From NCBI GenBank assembly GCA_002421845.1, contig DISL01000132.1, positions 1 through 27,010 on the forward strand: DNA of 27,010 nt, written 5' to 3'. Below, one piece after another: positions 9,130-15,854 of this stretch. The translations under genes and the position numbers were made by a program. How positions within the stretch are numbered: the stretch's first letter is position 1; the number at the start of each line of letters is the position of its first letter. Source of the stretch: Epsilonproteobacteria bacterium UBA6211. GTDB lineage: Bacteria > Campylobacterota > Campylobacteria > Campylobacterales > Arcobacteraceae. The notes under the pieces were generated by a model. The model was not told where the DNA came from. It did not search any database and was given only the letters and a program-made list of their open reading frames with translations.

Positions 9130-9168
9130 GATGTATCATTTTAAGTTGTTTGTGTTAAAATGTTACGC

Positions 9169-9174
9169 ATTATA
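9169..9174 (-). promoter_or_regulatory. Candidate -10 box for the helicase operon
   Basis: A perfect TATAAT reads on the minus strand at 9174-9169, predicting a start near 9162 and a leader of about 90 bases containing the hairpin. No conserved -35 is expected in this phylum. Confidence 0.5.
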
Positions 9175-9195
9175 TCTAAAAAAGTGAAAATTTAG

Positions 9196-9201
9196 TATAC
9201 T
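9196..9201 (+). promoter_or_regulatory. Candidate -10 box for the M3 peptidase
   Basis: TATACT at 9196-9201 in a T-rich context, 29 bases before the ATG, is the best -10 candidate for the divergent gene. TATAAA at 9204-9209 is an alternative. Confidence 0.35.
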
Positions 9202-9229
9202 TTTATAAACAATATAAGGATTTTAATAA

Positions 9230-11194
9230 ATGTTTAAAGAATTTGATGTTTCTAACCTAGAAACAGCCCATATTGAACTTGGAGAGTTATTGTCTCAAAA
9301 TAAAGAAGAGTTAATACAGCTTTTAAAAATGGAAATAAAGACTTACGACAACTTCGTATCACCGTACCAAAAAATGCAAGAAAGGGTAGGGGAGTTCATT
9401 ACTCCGATATTCCATGTGGATTCAGTTAAAAATTCTGATTTAACACAAGAAGTTTATGCTCAATGTCTCCCGTTATTATCTGAATACGATAGTGAACTAT
9501 CACAAAATGTAGAACTATATAATGCATTAAAAGATATACAGTTAAAATATAAAGATACTTTAAGTAATATACAACAAAAAGTCTTAGATAATGAAATTAA
9601 AGAGATGGAGAGGAATGGCTGTAATCTTTTACAGGTTGATAAGGATAAACTCAAGGATATTAATTTAGAGCTTAGTAAGTTAAGTAAAGAGTTTTCTCAA
9701 AATCTACTTGATGCTACAAATAGTTACGAGATGATAATAGATAATTATGATGATGTAAGAGAGTTGCCTCAAAGTGATTTAGAATTGGCAAAAATTGAAT
9801 CAAACGGTAAAGTAAAATATAAATTTACATTGCATATGCCGTCTTATATGGCATATATGACATACGGTACATCAAGGAATAAAAGAGAAGAACTATACAA
9901 AGCTTATGCCACAAGAGCACCGCAAAACGGTGAAATCATAGAAAAAATCTTAGAATTAAAAAATCAAAAAGCAAGATTACTTGGATTTGAGAATTATGCT
10001 CAATTATCTATTGATAGCAAAATGGCAAAAACAGAAAATGATGTTATTGATTTTTTATATAATATTGCCGATAAAGCAAAAACAAAAGCAAAAGAAGAAC
10101 TAGAAGATGTAAAAAAACTAGCTTCTGACCTAGACGGGATAAATGATTTTGCTAGTTTTGATATGAGTTATTATAGCGAAAAACTAAGGAAAAGACAATA
10201 TGATGTTGATGAAGAGCATTATAAGCCTTATTTTGAGCAACAATCGGTTATGAAGGGTATTTTTGAATTTTTAAATAGAATTTTTAATATAGAGTTTCGT
10301 GAGGTTCATGCTCTTGTATGGGAAGAAAAAACAAAAGTATATGATATTTACGAAAATTCACAGATTATTGCTAGAATTTATTTTGACTTGGAAGCAAGAA
10401 AAGATAAAAGCGGTGGCGCATGGATGAATAATTGGCACAGTAGATATAAGAAAGATAGCCAAACAGTTTTACCGACGGCTTTTATAGTGTGTAATTTTGC
10501 ACCTTCTACGGATACGATACCGTCTTTACTAAAACATTCGGACGTTGTGACACTTTTTCATGAATTCGGTCATGCGTTGCATCATCTTCTTACAAAAATA
10601 GAAGAGCCTTTCGTAAGCGGTATCAACGGGGTTTATTGGGATTGTGTTGAGTTCCCGTCGCAATTTTTGGAATATTTTTCATACGAAAAAGAGGTATTAC
10701 AAATGTTTGCAAAGCATTATCAAACAGGTGAGGTTTTGAGCGATAACGATATACAAAAACTTAAAAATGCTAGAAATTTCCAATCTTCACTTGCAACACT
10801 CAGGCAAATAGAATTTGCTTTATTTGATTTTAAATTATATCAATCATCAATTAAAGAGCAAAGTAGGGTACAAAAGTTGTTAGATGAGATTAGAAAAGAG
10901 ATAGCCGTAATAATTCCTCCAACATACAATAAATTTCAAAACGGTTTTTCTCATATATTTAGCGGAGGTTATAGTGCAGGGTATTATAGTTATAAATGGG
11001 CAGAAGTATTAAGTGCCGATGCTTTTTATCTGTTCATAGAAAAAGGGGTATTTAATGAAACACTTGGGAACAAATATAAGGAGATAATTCTTGCAAACGG
11101 TGGTGCAAAAGATATGAGTGAACTCTATTTTGAATTTGCAAATCGAAAACCTGAAGTTGAGTCTTTATTAAAAATTGATGGCATAATAGAATAA
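9230..11194 (+). CDS. M3 family oligopeptidase (PrlC/OpdA-like)
   Basis: Zinc metallopeptidase of 654 residues that degrades short peptides in the cytoplasm, in the oligopeptidase A branch. The zinc motif is HEFGH at 444-448, in HEFGHALHH, and the third ligand is probably Glu474 in VEFPSQF. The long helical N-terminal region, about 1-190, is typical of the family, and the total length is close to the usual 650-680. An AAGGA site lies nine bases before the ATG. No signal peptide. It stands alone, divergent from the helicase operon and followed by an 89-base gap with its own promoter for the next gene. Confidence 0.95.
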   Translation: MFKEFDVSNLETAHIELGELLSQNKEELIQLLKMEIKTYDNFVSPYQKMQERVGEFITPIFHVDSVKNSDLTQEVYAQCLPLLSEYDSELSQNVELYNALKDIQLKYKDTLSNIQQKVLDNEIKEMERNGCNLLQVDKDKLKDINLELSKLSKEFSQNLLDATNSYEMIIDNYDDVRELPQSDLELAKIESNGKVKYKFTLHMPSYMAYMTYGTSRNKREELYKAYATRAPQNGEIIEKILELKNQKARLLGFENYAQLSIDSKMAKTENDVIDFLYNIADKAKTKAKEELEDVKKLASDLDGINDFASFDMSYYSEKLRKRQYDVDEEHYKPYFEQQSVMKGIFEFLNRIFNIEFREVHALVWEEKTKVYDIYENSQIIARIYFDLEARKDKSGGAWMNNWHSRYKKDSQTVLPTAFIVCNFAPSTDTIPSLLKHSDVVTLFHEFGHALHHLLTKIEEPFVSGINGVYWDCVEFPSQFLEYFSYEKEVLQMFAKHYQTGEVLSDNDIQKLKNARNFQSSLATLRQIEFALFDFKLYQSSIKEQSRVQKLLDEIRKEIAVIIPPTYNKFQNGFSHIFSGGYSAGYYSYKWAEVLSADAFYLFIEKGVFNETLGNKYKEIILANGGAKDMSELYFEFANRKPEVESLLKIDGIIE

Positions 11195-11234
11195 ATTTAA
11201 GCATTTTTTATGTTAAAATAAACAGAAAGTATGG

Positions 11235-11240
11235 TATAAT
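11235..11240 (+). promoter_or_regulatory. Candidate -10 box for the coiled-coil gene
   Basis: A perfect TATAAT, 43 bases before the ATG of the next gene. A second TATAAT at 11261-11266 is too close to the ribosome binding site to be as likely. Confidence 0.55.
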
Positions 11241-11283
11241 TCTATACAAAAACAATATTGTATAATAAATAAAGAGGTATAAA

Positions 11284-11724
11284 ATGCAACAGTCAACGCA
11301 GGTGTTATCAGAGGCTTTAAACAGATTAATTAATGCTTATGAGCAATTACAAAAAGAAAATTCTAAACTTAATGATAAAATTCAAGAACTTGAAAATGAT
11401 AAAGTTGCAATGCAACAAACTATAGATGAATTAAGCAATACCACTACAAAACAAACTGAAGATATTACATCAATGCTTGGCAAAATAGAATCTTTGTTGA
11501 GTATTGAAGATACTTTTATGTCATCTAGTACAAGTACGGTATCTACAAAAGAGAGCTATTCAGTAAAAACAACCTATGAAACAACTAGTCTTTTACAAGA
11601 AGAGTTTGATATTATAGAAGAAGACGAAGAAGAAAAAGAGCAAAAAGAAGAGGAGATAAGTACATCAAAAATAGATCTTCAAAGAATGGAAGATTTATTA
11701 AGCGGTTTTGGCAACAATAGATAG
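11284..11724 (+). CDS. Small coiled-coil protein of unknown function
   Basis: I do not recognise this 146-residue protein. Residues about 5-75 form a continuous predicted coiled coil with leucines at heptad spacing (LQKENSKLNDKIQELEND). A Ser/Thr-rich stretch (about 78-105) follows, then a strongly acidic run (about 110-128, mostly Glu) and a short C-terminal helix (IDLQRMEDLLSGF). There is no signal peptide or membrane segment, so it is probably cytoplasmic and oligomeric. An AAAGAGG site precedes the ATG at proper spacing. It is followed 28 bases later by another unknown small gene and then xerH. The combination of coiled coil, linker and terminal helix suggests an adaptor, but this is inference. 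Confidence 0.85.
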   Translation: MQQSTQVLSEALNRLINAYEQLQKENSKLNDKIQELENDKVAMQQTIDELSNTTTKQTEDITSMLGKIESLLSIEDTFMSSSTSTVSTKESYSVKTTYETTSLLQEEFDIIEEDEEEKEQKEEEISTSKIDLQRMEDLLSGFGNNR

Positions 11725-11752
11725 AAACTGAAACTGATTAGGTCTTAATTAA

Positions 11753-12043
11753 GTGTCTTTTTCATTACTTGACAAAACTAGTTTGTATATATCATTTGGT
11801 GTTTGTATAGGTGACTTCACGAAACTTTCAAACACTATTGATGCCATGTCTCCATCTGTCGTAGAATATCATTTATCTAGCATGATTATTAGTTATGATG
11901 AATACGGCAACGACATAAATTTCAATGAATATATACAAGTTGGTGATTACACGATTTATCAATCAATTAACGGTGATTTGTATTTAAAGAATATAAAAAA
12001 AGAGTGCATAGATGATATATACGAGACTGGTTCTTTGTTTTAA
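11753..12043 (+). CDS. Small protein of unknown function, GTG start
   Basis: A 96-residue open frame with no family I recognise. A TAA codon lies immediately before the GTG, so the frame cannot start earlier, and the only upstream site is a weak AGG about ten bases away. The sequence looks like a mixed alpha/beta globule with many Tyr, Asp and Ile residues (QVGDYTIYQSINGDLYLKN resembles paired beta strands). Codon choice resembles the neighbours. It lies 28 bases after the coiled-coil gene on the same strand, so it may be co-transcribed. Existence is likely but less certain than for its neighbours because of the poor start signal; an internal ATG gives a shorter alternative. Confidence 0.6.
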   Translation: MSFSLLDKTSLYISFGVCIGDFTKLSNTIDAMSPSVVEYHLSSMIISYDEYGNDINFNEYIQVGDYTIYQSINGDLYLKNIKKECIDDIYETGSLF

Positions 12044-12049
12044 AGAACC
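12029..12049 (+). other. Hairpin overlapping a stop codon
   Basis: GGTTCTTT (12029-12036) and AAAGAACC (12042-12049) form a perfect eight-pair stem around GTTTT; the TAA of the 96-residue frame lies at the loop and second arm. No T run follows on either strand, so it is not a standard terminator. It may protect the transcript end or mark a Rho-dependent end. Confidence 0.5.
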
Positions 12050-12059
12050 TCGCATACTT

Positions 12060-12087
12060 TACTGTGAAAATTTAGGTTTTCATAAAT
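12060..12087. other. Dif-like palindrome upstream of xerH
   Basis: Two 11-base arms (12060-12070 and 12077-12087) flank a six-base centre, TTTAGG. The inner six pairs, TGAAAA and TTTTCA, are perfect, and one more position matches. This 11-6-11 geometry is that of Xer recombination sites. It also lies where a -35 region or an operator for xerH would be, so those are alternatives. Confidence 0.35.
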
Positions 12088-12101
12088 TAGCATTTATATG
12101 A

Positions 12102-12107
12102 TATAAT
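12102..12107 (+). promoter_or_regulatory. Extended -10 promoter of xerH
   Basis: TATAAT preceded by TGA gives an extended -10 element, 30 bases before the ATG, predicting a start near 12114. An AAGGA site then lies six bases before the ATG. Confidence 0.55.
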
Positions 12108-12136
12108 AGTACGTCACATAATATATAAGGAATCAA

Positions 12137-13198
12137 ATGAGATATGAAATAGATTTTTGTGATAATTTTGAAAAAAGCTTATTGTTTTGGATTCAAAATT
12201 TTATTAAAATGAAATTAACGACATTGTCAAATAGACAGGTTGAAGATATAGACCAATTTCAACAGATACTTTATAAATTTAGAAAAAACATCTCGTCCAT
12301 GGATGAAATTAAAGAATTAGCAAAAAGTGCTAGACAATGTGGACTTATAGGAATAAATACGTTTATAAATCCTTTGGAAAAGCTATATTACGAGCTATGC
12401 AAATTGGGATTTGCATCATTAAAAGAGATAGACCAAGAGTTTTTGGTAGATTTTTTGGCAATTCATACATCAAAACTAAGCGATGCTACTAAAAAAAATT
12501 ACAAAAATGCAATTTTAGCTTTGTTTAAATATATAGACAAACAAAATCAAGACTCAAACGGTAATTCATACGTGTACGGTTTTGAACTCAAAAACTGGGC
12601 AGGACTTGGAAGTTCAAAGGGGAACAAACTCCCTAGCCACTTAAACGATGATGAGATAAAAAGATTTTTAGAAGCTATAGATAAAACAGAGTTTAAGCCC
12701 TACTCTATCGCAAAAAATAGACTTTTAATAAAAACAATCCTATTTACAGGTCTTAGGGTTAGCGAAGCATTAAATATAAAGCAAAAGGATATTGTTCTTG
12801 ATAGTAGCGGTTACTATATTATTCAGGTACAAGGGAAAGGGAATAAATATCGTGTGGTTATGCTAAAACAATCAAAGGTTTTAAAAGATATGCAAGAGTG
12901 GCTTGAATATCGCCCATTAAATTGCGATTTGCTTTTTTGTAGTAGAACAGGTCAAAAGTTATCACAACCTTACGTGTCGTATGTAATGGAAAAAATACTA
13001 CTTGTAGCAGGTCTTAGAAAAGAGAAAAACGGTGCCCACATGCTAAGACATAGTTTTGGAACAAAGTTATATAATGAAAGTCATGATTTAATACTAGTTC
13101 AGGAAGCTCTTGGTCATAGCGACATCAACACTTCAAGAATATACACTCACTTTGATAAAAGCAGACTCAAGAAAACAGCTGAAATCTTCGATAACTAG
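12137..13198 (+). CDS. xerH: Tyrosine recombinase XerH
   Basis: Site-specific recombinase that resolves chromosome dimers; in many Campylobacterota one XerH does the work of XerC and XerD. The 353-residue protein matches the XerH type along its whole length, including an N-terminal region longer than XerC/D (NFEKSLLFWIQ, GLIGINTF) and the signature YIDKQNQD. All catalytic residues are present: Arg207 in FTGLRVSEAL, Lys234 in GKGNKYR, His301 and Arg304 in HMLRHSFG, His327 in LGHSDINTS, and the nucleophile Tyr336 in RIYTH. It has its own promoter, a good ribosome binding site and convergent orientation with cheB. It is not flanked by phage genes, so it is not a mobile-element integrase. Confidence 0.96.
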   Translation: MRYEIDFCDNFEKSLLFWIQNFIKMKLTTLSNRQVEDIDQFQQILYKFRKNISSMDEIKELAKSARQCGLIGINTFINPLEKLYYELCKLGFASLKEIDQEFLVDFLAIHTSKLSDATKKNYKNAILALFKYIDKQNQDSNGNSYVYGFELKNWAGLGSSKGNKLPSHLNDDEIKRFLEAIDKTEFKPYSIAKNRLLIKTILFTGLRVSEALNIKQKDIVLDSSGYYIIQVQGKGNKYRVVMLKQSKVLKDMQEWLEYRPLNCDLLFCSRTGQKLSQPYVSYVMEKILLVAGLRKEKNGAHMLRHSFGTKLYNESHDLILVQEALGHSDINTSRIYTHFDKSRLKKTAEIFDN

Positions 13199-13205
13199 AA
13201 GATTT
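13182..13205. terminator. Candidate bidirectional terminator between xerH and cheB
   Basis: AAATCTTC (13182-13189) and GAAGATTT (13198-13205) form an eight-pair stem around an eight-base loop, exactly at the convergent stops. T-rich bases follow on both strands, though no long T run. The loop contains the xerH stop codon. Confidence 0.5.
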
Positions 13206-14305
13206 TAGCGTCTTTTATTGTTTGCAAATTCTATAATATATCTTGAAATATCATTTAAGTGGCATACATCTTTCACTGCTCCGGCTTCTATAGCTTTTGC
13301 AGGCATACCGAACACTACGCAACTCTCTTCATTTTGAGCTAAGGTATAAGCACCGTTATCAAACAACTCTTTCATACCTATACTACCATCATCACCCATA
13401 CCGGTCATCATAATAGCCATGGCACTACCGCCTACCGTATTATTCATACTTCTAAACATTATATCTACACTAGGTCTGTGTCTGCTTACTTTTACCGTAT
13501 CAAGTAAAACTATTTTATATGAGTTATCTCTAAGTTTTTCTAATGTCAAATGCTTATTGCCTGGAGCTAAATATGCGTGAGAACGCTCAAGTATCATACC
13601 ATCTTCCGCTTCATATACGGTTAACTGTGAGCTTTGATTGAGTCTTTGGGCGAATGAACTTGAAAAACCGTAAGGTATATGTTGTGTTATAACTATAGGA
13701 GGTAACCCTTCTATAAGTCCTGAAAAAACTTTCAATAAAGACTCTACACCACCGGTTGATGAACCTATACCTATCACCCTTGGACCACTAATCACAGCAG
13801 GTCTTTTCGGCAGAACTTCATCTGGATGTATCTTTCGCTCAACTTCAAAATTTGCACCGGAACCTGTTGTTACTCTTTTATTTGGGACGGTTTTTGTACC
13901 TTGAGGTTTTTTTAATGTATATCTTTTTAAGAGGAAGGTCAAATTTAGCAATGTATCTTTGATTCTTTCACCGAAATGTTCGATACTCTCACCACTTTCA
14001 GGTTTTGGTATAAACCCAACTGCACCGTCATCAAAGATGTCATTACCCCTTACACCTTCACCTGATATTACAACTGCCGGCATCGGATGAAGTCTCATAA
14101 GATTTCTCAAAAAAGTAACACCATCCATTTTCGGCATATTTATATCTATGGTTACTAAATCAGGTTCATATTCTTTAATTTTCTCTCTAGCATCGTATGC
14201 GTCTGTTGCAGTAGCCACCACTTCAAACTCATCGATTTGGTTGATTAAATCTGTTATAACCCTTCTCATAGAAGGAGAATCATCAATGATTAATACGGTA
14301 TACAT
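13205..14305 (-). CDS. cheB: Chemotaxis methylesterase/deamidase CheB
   Basis: Removes methyl groups from glutamate residues of chemoreceptors, resetting them during adaptation. The 366 residues comprise an N-terminal receiver domain (about 1-120, phosphorylated Asp54, Lys101 in FIPKPE), a linker of about 50 residues, and the methylesterase domain (about 173-362) with the triad Ser183 in GSSTGG, His209 in QHIPYGFS and Asp306 in TGMGDDG. The receiver makes its activity dependent on phosphorylation by CheA. Last gene of the che operon, 14 bases after cheD, with an AGAGGGAG site before the ATG. The presence of the receiver matters because many Campylobacter and Helicobacter relatives carry CheB without one, or lack CheB. 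Confidence 0.97.
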   Translation of the reverse strand: MYTVLIIDDSPSMRRVITDLINQIDEFEVVATATDAYDAREKIKEYEPDLVTIDINMPKMDGVTFLRNLMRLHPMPAVVISGEGVRGNDIFDDGAVGFIPKPESGESIEHFGERIKDTLLNLTFLLKRYTLKKPQGTKTVPNKRVTTGSGANFEVERKIHPDEVLPKRPAVISGPRVIGIGSSTGGVESLLKVFSGLIEGLPPIVITQHIPYGFSSSFAQRLNQSSQLTVYEAEDGMILERSHAYLAPGNKHLTLEKLRDNSYKIVLLDTVKVSRHRPSVDIMFRSMNNTVGGSAMAIMMTGMGDDGSIGMKELFDNGAYTLAQNEESCVVFGMPAKAIEAGAVKDVCHLNDISRYIIEFANNKRR

Positions 14306-14319
14306 TTTTTACTCCCTCT

Positions 14320-14994
14320 TTAAAATAATTCAATTTCCATCTCAGGTTCAGCTTTGACATTCATATCAAATAAATCAACACCACCGACATATTCTTTGAT
14401 AACCGGTGCTTTTGAAATTTCTCTTTGTAGTTTTGCCTCATCAGCAGAAATTTGAGCATCCGTTTCACTTTTTTGTGTAACTTTTATAAATGTTTCAAAA
14501 TCATTAGCAAGTAAAATAAGCCTACCGTGTTCACCCCTTACATGCTCCGACATAATTCTAAAACCTTCAGATTGGCAAAAATCTTTTGCAAAACTTACAT
14601 TTCGAAAACCTATGGTATCTTTTGAATGACCGAGCTTCATTACATCGGCACCACCGGCAATCTTAGCAACCATGTGTTGCTTTCTGCATCCTAGCTTGTA
14701 CATTTCATTGAGCATCGCCTCAACAGAATATAACCCATATTTCATATCGTCGTTTGAGCTATTTGTGTGAGGCAATAAAAAGTGATTCATACCCTTTATT
14801 TTTGATTCCATATCATAAAACATAATAGCAACACAAGAACCAAGAAGAGTTTTGAATGCGATTTGTTCCATATCGCTTCCTACGGCAAATTCCCCACCTA
14901 TTACGGTATGGGCTAAATGACCTTTTACCCTTTGGTTAAATCTAGAATTGGAAGCTTTTTCTATACTTCCGTCTTTGTGCCCTATGATTATCAA
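14320..14994 (-). CDS. cheD: Chemoreceptor glutamine deamidase CheD, TTG start
   Basis: Deamidates receptor glutamines so that they can be methylated. The 224-residue protein carries the catalytic pair Cys54 (LLGSCVAIMFYD) and His71 (GMNHFLLP), and the glycine-rich KIAGGADVM. The start is a TTG at 14994 overlapping the cheR stop (TTGA), with AAGGA six bases upstream; no ATG gives a full domain. A C-terminal extension of about 50 residues contains GGVDLFDM and ends in IELF. CheD proteins of several groups end in similar Gly-Val-Asp/Glu-Leu-Phe tails, from memory of the family. Position after cheR implies translational coupling. Confidence 0.94.
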   Translation of the reverse strand: MIIIGHKDGSIEKASNSRFNQRVKGHLAHTVIGGEFAVGSDMEQIAFKTLLGSCVAIMFYDMESKIKGMNHFLLPHTNSSNDDMKYGLYSVEAMLNEMYKLGCRKQHMVAKIAGGADVMKLGHSKDTIGFRNVSFAKDFCQSEGFRIMSEHVRGEHGRLILLANDFETFIKVTQKSETDAQISADEAKLQREISKAPVIKEYVGGVDLFDMNVKAEPEMEIELF

Positions 14995-15833
14995 TCAATA
15001 TCCTTGTTTTTTACAAATATATTTTGTCCTGCTCTTGTAACATAGTTAATCAAATCTTGTGGGCTTTCGCTATGCCCTAAATACAATGTCCCACCTATTT
15101 TAAGATGTTTAAAAAGCCTTTTTAATATTTTATTTTGATCAACATCACTAAAATATATCAATACATTTCTACAAAAAATCACGTCAAACTCATGTCTCTC
15201 AAAAGGATAACTTGAATCACTTAGATTTAAAACACCAAAAGTTATCATCTTTTTTAGGTCATCTTTTACTTTTATAAGTATCTCTTCACTAGCAAGATTT
15301 TTTTGTACTCTTCTTTTAAAATATTTCTGAGGTTTTATCCAATCAGGAAACTCTTTTGAACTTTTTGCATATCTATATATACCATCGGCTGCATACTGCA
15401 ATACGTTGGTATCAATATCCGTAGCCAAAATAGAAGCTTTTATCCTACTACCTAGAGTCTCTGAGACTTCAGCGACCGTCATTGCCATTGAATAAGGCTC
15501 TTCACCTGTTGAACTCGCACTACAATACATTTTTATCTCTTTGCCACTCTGTGCAAATTGAGGTAAAACTCTATCTCTTAAATCAACAAAATGGAAATCT
15601 TCTCTAAAAAAATGAGTTTTATTTGTCGTAAAAGAGTTAATAAACTCTGTTACAAACCTACCCTGCTCAACAGCTACCAACAAATCATCAAGATTACCGT
15701 CAAACTTTGTATCACGTTTCAACTTTTGCAATCTGTTAGCAATCATTATATCTTTATTGTCGTTTAATGTAATACCTGTTAAAGAGTATAGAATCTCTTT
15801 AACTTTATCGTGTAAATGAATAGTATCTTGCAT
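14991..15833 (-). CDS. cheR: Chemotaxis protein methyltransferase CheR
   Basis: SAM-dependent methylation of receptor glutamates. The 280-residue protein has the helical CheR N-domain (about 1-75) and the methyltransferase domain with STGEEPYS (SAM-binding loop) and FCRNVLIYF. It has no TPR extension. It follows cheA by 21 bases and overlaps cheD by four. Its ribosome binding site is weak (TTTGGA, about ten bases upstream), which may keep levels low, as expected for an adaptation enzyme. Confidence 0.96.
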   Translation of the reverse strand: MQDTIHLHDKVKEILYSLTGITLNDNKDIMIANRLQKLKRDTKFDGNLDDLLVAVEQGRFVTEFINSFTTNKTHFFREDFHFVDLRDRVLPQFAQSGKEIKMYCSASSTGEEPYSMAMTVAEVSETLGSRIKASILATDIDTNVLQYAADGIYRYAKSSKEFPDWIKPQKYFKRRVQKNLASEEILIKVKDDLKKMITFGVLNLSDSSYPFERHEFDVIFCRNVLIYFSDVDQNKILKRLFKHLKIGGTLYLGHSESPQDLINYVTRAGQNIFVKNKDID

Positions 15834-15854
15834 AATGACTATTCCAAATTTACT

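Noticed and set aside
12137..13198. Phage or island integrase
   Set aside because: Full-length XerH signatures and no phage genes, tRNA or direct repeats nearby.
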